Below, one piece after another: positions 25,010 to 29,468 of a stretch of DNA of 29,468 nt (positions within the stretch are counted from its first letter, which is position 1; every line of letters starts with the position of its first letter). The DNA is from Proteobacteria bacterium UBA1847. GTDB lineage: Bacteria; Pseudomonadota; Gammaproteobacteria; Steroidobacterales; Woeseiaceae. The notes below the pieces were generated by a model, which saw nothing but the letters and a program-made list of their open reading frames with translations, had not been told where the DNA came from and did no database searches. Both the position numbers and the translations under genes were made by a program. The DNA is taken from contig DDIP01000340.1 in NCBI GenBank assembly GCA_002338605.1, positions 1 to 29,468 of the forward strand. Reading direction: 5' to 3'.

Positions 25010-25055
25010 AGCGTGATGTCTGTCACATTATTGAGCCGAATACCTCGATCGCCTT

Positions 25056-26354
25056 TCAGCCAGATGCGTCCGGGTCAGTCGTTTGACCGACGAACAGCTT
25101 TTCAAAGTCATCCGCCGGCACAGGACGGCTTATGAAATAGCCTTGTCCAAAGTCGCATTCGAGGCGGCGCAACTCATCAAGAAGCAGCTGATTCTCGATG
25201 CCTTCGGCAACGACGCTAAGTCCAAAGCTCTTCGCAATTCCGATCGTATGTTCAACGATCTTCCTGTCGCCCGAGTCGCTGTGCATACCCATGACAAAGC
25301 TCCGGTCAATCTTGAGTTCGTCCGCCGGAATCTCCTTGAGATACGCGAGTGACGAATATCCCGTCCCGAAGTCATCGATCGAAATACGTGCACCCAGGTC
25401 GCGAAGTGCTGTGAGTACATCATGACTGGCTTCGCGATCTTCCATCAATGCATTCTCGGTGACCTCCAGCGTCAGTGACTCTGGCGAGACTCCCCATATG
25501 CTAGTGGCACTCTGCACCACGTCGATTATTTCCCGGCTCTGTATGATGCTTGGCGTAACGTTGACCGCAACGCTCAGGCCCGCTGACGTCTTTTGCCAAT
25601 CGGCAAGTTTTCGGCACGCGCTCTGAATCGCAAACTGGGTCAGGTCGATAATTCTGCCGGTCGATTCGGCCAGCGCAATGAACACATCGGGTGAAATCTG
25701 TCCGATCTCCGGTTCGTGCCAGCGCATCAGGGCTTCCGCGCCCACGATCCGGTTTGTCTTCAGGCAGGTCTTGGCCTGGAAGTAGACTTCAAGGTCACCG
25801 GACTGCAGCGCGTCTTCGAGGCGAAGCTCCAGACCCCAGTCGGAAAAGAGCTGCGTCGCCGCTTGCTCCTCGAAAAAGCAGACCGGGTCGTGTCTTCGTG
25901 AACCATCAAGCGATGCTATTTCTGCCAGCCGCATCAGTTCCGCCGGATCTTTACCGTTTTGCGGATACAGCGCGATACCGATCGTCGTGCCCAACTTTAT
26001 TTTCCTGGGGCTGTCTTCAACGGCTTCGGCTGCCAGGCGTCCAATCTTATTGGCCGCCAGCGTCACATGCCCACGATTGCGAAGGCCGCTGAGTAACACC
26101 GCAAATTTGCGATCGCTGATTCGTTCGACCGCGTCGTCGTCCCGTGCGATCGTTCGAAGCCCCATATACAAGTCATCCAGAATTTCCCCAGCCTGTTCGT
26201 GTCCCATCGCGGCACACAGTCTTTCGACTTCCTGTACCTGAACGATCAGCACAGCGAGATCCTTGCGCGCACGGACAGCCTTACCGATGTGGCGCCCGGC
26301 ATTGGAAAGTCCGCCATGCTGCCGATAGGGAATTTGAATGGAGGTTGTATTCAT
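25056..26354 (-). CDS. c-di-GMP phosphodiesterase with degenerate GGDEF and intact EAL
   Basis: This 432-residue protein is cytoplasmic. Residues 25-165 have the GGDEF fold (DLAVLIVQVQEVERLCAAMG, GTTIGIALYPQNG), but the GGDEF motif is replaced by ISDRKF at 79-84, so cyclase activity is lost. The EAL domain (from about 172) is complete: EAL at 207-209, the metal-site Asn in NVTPSI, the Glu in EVTENAL, DDFGTGYSS (327-335), K348 in LKIDRSF and E384 in VVAEGIEN. It should hydrolyse c-di-GMP to pGpG. Start ATG 26354 has GTGAGG just upstream and is 9 bases from the end of the HD-GYP gene, so the pair forms an operon. Confidence 0.92.
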   Translation of the reverse strand: MNTTSIQIPYRQHGGLSNAGRHIGKAVRARKDLAVLIVQVQEVERLCAAMGHEQAGEILDDLYMGLRTIARDDDAVERISDRKFAVLLSGLRNRGHVTLAANKIGRLAAEAVEDSPRKIKLGTTIGIALYPQNGKDPAELMRLAEIASLDGSRRHDPVCFFEEQAATQLFSDWGLELRLEDALQSGDLEVYFQAKTCLKTNRIVGAEALMRWHEPEIGQISPDVFIALAESTGRIIDLTQFAIQSACRKLADWQKTSAGLSVAVNVTPSIIQSREIIDVVQSATSIWGVSPESLTLEVTENALMEDREASHDVLTALRDLGARISIDDFGTGYSSLAYLKEIPADELKIDRSFVMGMHSDSGDRKIVEHTIGIAKSFGLSVVAEGIENQLLLDELRRLECDFGQGYFISRPVPADDFEKLFVGQTTDPDASG

Positions 26355-26363
26355 GGCCTCACC

Positions 26364-27650
26364 CTAGTTCAGGTAGAACTCGGTTGGGTCAATGCCATAC
26401 TCGCCAGGCGCCAGACCTCGCTCGATCCACAGCGAAACTTCACCGTCCAGTGACACTTTCTCCTCGTTGAGATCCAGCAGCTGGAAATCGTCAAGCAGTT
26501 GCTTTTCAGAATCGATGATCACCATGATTTCGGGGCGCAGTCGGCGGATGCGGTTTTGTTTCGTCACGATTCCAATCTGGCCGGTATTCAATTCGACCAG
26601 CGTGCCGGTCGGAAAAGCACCGATTGCCTTGGTGAACTGATCGACAATTTCGGCCTGGAACTCGACGTCCGCCAGCACGCGAAGTCGGCGGATCGCATCA
26701 TACGATGACTGAAGTTTTGCGTAGGGGCGCGGTGTGATCATTGCATCGTAAGCATCGACAATGCCGGCAATGCGCCCAAACACCGGAATATCATTGCCCT
26801 TGAGGCCCGCCGGGTAGCCGGTGCCGTTGTAGCGCTCATGATGGTGCGCGACCATGTCGTGAACGCGTGAGTCAACGCCACCCGACTTGTCCAGAATCCT
26901 GAGACCGAACTCAACATGTCGCTGCATCAGTTTACGCTCTTTTTCACTGAGACTTTCGGGCTTGGTTAAAATTGTATCCGGCACCAGCGTCTTGCCGACG
27001 TCCAGTAGCAACGCGCCAAGCGCGATGACATCGAGATCATCCCGGGCAAGACCGATTTGCCTGCCGAGAATCGATGCCCAAACCGCAGACCCCAGTGAGT
27101 GGTTGTACAGGTACTGGTCCTTTTTCTGCATGCGAACCAGGCAGGCGAGTGCAGCGGGATTGCGCAATACACTGTCTACCATCGGCGTGACGGCTGATTC
27201 GAGCTGGTCGAGCCCCAGGTTTCCGGTACGCTTGAGATTCTTCATCACGTCCTTCACCGCAATCGCAACCTGGGTGTGCACACGATTCGCAGTACTCATT
27301 TCAGCTTTCAGTGTGGTCGCATTTTTGTAGACGACATTCGTTTGCTCAAAACTCGACTGCCCACCGCTCTCCTGTGAGAATTGCTCTTGCAAGGTGACAC
27401 GATTGACATCTATCGCATCAGAATTGTCTTCTTCAGCCTCTACTTTTTCGACAATCTCAAAATCATCGGGGAGACTTTCGCTGGTGACGCGCACCTGTTT
27501 ACAAAACTGGCGAATTTCCTGAATCTCGTCTTCGTCACGAATGTAGAAGCCTTGAAACAGGAACGGTGTTTCCAGCCACGGGCGATCAAGCTCGGCCACG
27601 TACATGCCGATTTGAAGCTGGTCCACACTAAGTGCTGTTGTCGTTGCCAA
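26364..27650 (-). CDS. HD-GYP domain protein (DUF3391-type) with Leu in place of the HD histidine
   Basis: HD-GYP proteins hydrolyse c-di-GMP at a bi- or trinuclear metal site. This 428-residue protein has the DUF3391 N-terminus (SVDQLQIGMYVAELDRPWLE) and an HD-GYP core with H184 (YNHS), H245, HHHER (269-273), NGTGYP and VDAYDAM (298-304). The usual HD pair, however, reads LLLDVGK, with L216 where histidine is expected (codon CTG); D217 is kept. One metal ligand is therefore missing, and activity may be lost or altered. The start is a TTG at 27650 with GAGG 7 bases upstream. The EAL gene follows 9 bases downstream. Confidence 0.9.
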   Translation of the reverse strand: MATTTALSVDQLQIGMYVAELDRPWLETPFLFQGFYIRDEDEIQEIRQFCKQVRVTSESLPDDFEIVEKVEAEEDNSDAIDVNRVTLQEQFSQESGGQSSFEQTNVVYKNATTLKAEMSTANRVHTQVAIAVKDVMKNLKRTGNLGLDQLESAVTPMVDSVLRNPAALACLVRMQKKDQYLYNHSLGSAVWASILGRQIGLARDDLDVIALGALLLDVGKTLVPDTILTKPESLSEKERKLMQRHVEFGLRILDKSGGVDSRVHDMVAHHHERYNGTGYPAGLKGNDIPVFGRIAGIVDAYDAMITPRPYAKLQSSYDAIRRLRVLADVEFQAEIVDQFTKAIGAFPTGTLVELNTGQIGIVTKQNRIRRLRPEIMVIIDSEKQLLDDFQLLDLNEEKVSLDGEVSLWIERGLAPGEYGIDPTEFYLN

Positions 27651-27839
27651 TGAGCTGCCTCACACTGATCCCTGACTACAGGTAGCGGCCACTTCCCGTA
27701 ATAATTGAGCCGCGCAACATTCCGACCGACGGCAACCGCTTGAGAATTTGTTCTATTCTTGAATATCGCGAGGTCGGGAGAAAGGAACTGTGCAGCGTTT
27801 TCTTGGCAGAAGTCCGGCGACGCGGCCGGTTGGCCGTCT

Positions 27840-29468
27840 TCAGGTATCCGGGAGCAGGGGCTGCAGGTCGGGGAGCAGCGCGTAACCCCTGCAGGTGGCA
27901 GTCGCACGATCGAGAGCGGCGCGCGCCTTGGCGATTTCACCGCGTTCGAGATAGGTTTGTGCCATGCGTCGCAAGCCCGTCGCCGACACCAGTTCTTTAG
28001 CAATGTCATCAACCTCGTCGTCAATTGCGTTCAATTCCGAGGCCGGCACAACGGCGCTGTCGAGTTTGGCCAGAATTGTGTAGTAATAAGCGCGGGCAGC
28101 GCGATCGGCTACCGGGGCGGTGCCGCGAAGGTAATCCCGTTCGGCAATTTCCGCCGCACGAAGATATGCCTCAATGGCTTTGCCGGTATGGCCGCTTTGA
28201 CGATACGAGTCGCCGAGATTGCCCCACATCTCATGAATCTCCGGATTGCCATTCGCGAGCGAATCGATCGCCTTCTGTCTTAGCTCGGCCGAACGCTCAA
28301 AATTGCCGAGAAAGTAATGTGCCTGGCCCAGGAATTCATCACCGACATACGATGCCGGGTTGAGTTCACGGGCGCGGGCGTAGGCCTCGCGCGCCTTCTC
28401 CAGCTCTCCGTCACACAGATAAAAGCTGCCGAGATTAGCGAGTACGAATTCGTTTTCATTTCTTGCCTTCGCGGCTTCGCTCGCCTTGATTGCACCGGCG
28501 ACGTTGCCGTCAAACCACTCCATCGTCGCGAGTGAAAACAGTGGCTTCCATACATATGGATCGATATTCGCGGCATTACTCGCCGACGCCTTGGCCTCAC
28601 GTAAATATCGGTGGTCCCCGGTTTCGCGATAGGCCTCCAGTTGACTCGCGGCGAGTCCGGCCAGTGCTGCAGAATCCTTTGGGAACCGCTCAATCGTCTG
28701 TTTATACAGCGCAACGGCTTCCTGGTCCTGGCCGGTACGCTGCAAAAAGTGCGCATGCGCCACTGCAACCACCCGGTCCGTCGGGTTCAGCTGCACCGCC
28801 TGGCCACAGGCGAGCGCCGCATCGTTAAGTGCCCGCTCCTCGCTGTCCATCCAGTGCTCTTCGAGCAGTGTTTGGCAAAGTCCTGCATGCGCCCGTGCAT
28901 AATTTGCGTCCTGCCGGAGCGCAGCTTCGAAGCGAGCCTGCGCACGTTTGATGTTCAATTCGTTTGACGGTTCATCCAGGTAGCGCTCACCTTCGAGATA
29001 ATTGTCCTGAACGGCAGCAAGCGGGAAATGCGGAATCACGCCTTCATCTACCGGCATGCCAATGGCCCGCCGGATCGCGAGCGCCGCCTGTTGGGCAATC
29101 AAATCCAACGATTCATCAAGCGCGACTGTCGGCGTGCTATCTGACCACACCTGCTGGCGTACCCCGTCTCGAAACAAGTAAACGCGGACCGCTGTGAGAC
29201 GACCGAGAGAGCGAAGGTCACCATCGACAACCACATCCGTTCGCAATCGCTCGGCCGTTTCCGCCGGACCCCACGACCGAGTCAGTACATCCGCCGTCGG
29301 TCGCGCAACATTAAAGTGCGCCTGCAGCTGCTCGCGCAGGGCGTTGCCAAAGGCGCTGTCGACGTCGTCGGCGAAAGGAATAACTGCGAGCGTCGAGGTT
29401 CCCATTGCAAGTGCCGCCGGGCGAGACTCAGGTTCCGACCCCGCTGTCACCGGCAGCACGTCAGGCGC
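27840..29468 (-). CDS. TolB-like domain and TPR-repeat protein, N-terminus cut by the window edge
   Basis: The frame is open to the right edge, so the start lies outside; at least 542 residues are present. A TolB/FlgO-like segment (STLAVIPFADDVDSAFGNAL, DVVVDGDLRSLGRLTAVRVY) is followed by about ten TPR-like helical pairs (FEAALRQDANYARAHAGLCQ, AREAYARARELNPASYVGDE, EIHEMWGNLGDSYRQSGHTG). It is a distant relative of the 12744-14612 protein in layout. In such proteins a winged-helix or membrane segment usually lies further N-terminal. The 189 bases between this gene and the HD-GYP gene hold a GC hairpin at 27823-27836 without a T-tract and no gene. Confidence 0.85.
   Translation of the reverse strand, partial: APDVLPVTAGSEPESRPAALAMGTSTLAVIPFADDVDSAFGNALREQLQAHFNVARPTADVLTRSWGPAETAERLRTDVVVDGDLRSLGRLTAVRVYLFRDGVRQQVWSDSTPTVALDESLDLIAQQAALAIRRAIGMPVDEGVIPHFPLAAVQDNYLEGERYLDEPSNELNIKRAQARFEAALRQDANYARAHAGLCQTLLEEHWMDSEERALNDAALACGQAVQLNPTDRVVAVAHAHFLQRTGQDQEAVALYKQTIERFPKDSAALAGLAASQLEAYRETGDHRYLREAKASASNAANIDPYVWKPLFSLATMEWFDGNVAGAIKASEAAKARNENEFVLANLGSFYLCDGELEKAREAYARARELNPASYVGDEFLGQAHYFLGNFERSAELRQKAIDSLANGNPEIHEMWGNLGDSYRQSGHTGKAIEAYLRAAEIAERDYLRGTAPVADRAARAYYYTILAKLDSAVVPASELNAIDDEVDDIAKELVSATGLRRMAQTYLERGEIAKARAALDRATATCRGYALLPDLQPLLPDT

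Overview
The window reads as chromosomal DNA from a free-living gammaproteobacterium. The basis is a fairly GC-rich composition, a YbiT-type ABC-F ATPase, DbpA and DeaD/CsdA helicases, and TolB/FlgO-plus-TPR proteins whose membrane N-terminus is common in marine Gammaproteobacteria. The Woeseia/Steroidobacter neighbourhood is a plausible guess and no more. I saw no tRNA, rRNA, CRISPR array, insertion sequence or phage gene. Gene density is high and no gap between genes reaches 300 bases.

Left part (1-8.4 kb): an acyltransferase-3 membrane protein cut by the window edge (-), a small two-helix membrane protein, a YbiT-like ABC-F ATPase, an unknown membrane-anchored protein preceded by a possible coupled 38-residue upstream ORF, and an unknown 64-residue protein (all +). 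A glutathione S-transferase followed by dbpA (-) is next, then a secreted two-HKD phospholipase D/cardiolipin synthase-like protein (+).

Middle part (8.4-17.5 kb): deaD followed by a membrane diguanylate cyclase (-), a signal-bearing App1-type phosphatidate phosphatase and a membrane TolB/TPR protein (+), and a tightly overlapping operon corA - mscS - small secreted protein (-).

Signalling part (17.5-27.7 kb): a compact six-gene minus-strand operon encodes a receiver-histidine kinase, a lone receiver, a 95-residue protein that looks like only the dimerisation/phosphoacceptor (DHp) half of a histidine kinase, a CHASE-domain histidine kinase, and two more lone receivers. Most junctions overlap or nearly touch. 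A membrane tandem-PAS protein without an output domain diverges from it. A secreted protein built from 11-residue GDRIDxRLDxx repeats follows. Then come three cyclic-di-GMP genes on the minus strand: HD-GYP (with Leu for the HD histidine), degenerate GGDEF plus EAL, and GAF-GGDEF. The right edge holds a truncated TolB/TPR protein.

The best candidate for an undescribed system is the phosphorelay operon with its stand-alone DHp protein and divergent PAS protein, lying next to a c-di-GMP cluster. None of the receivers carries a DNA-binding domain, so the output is probably protein-protein control. That is inference.
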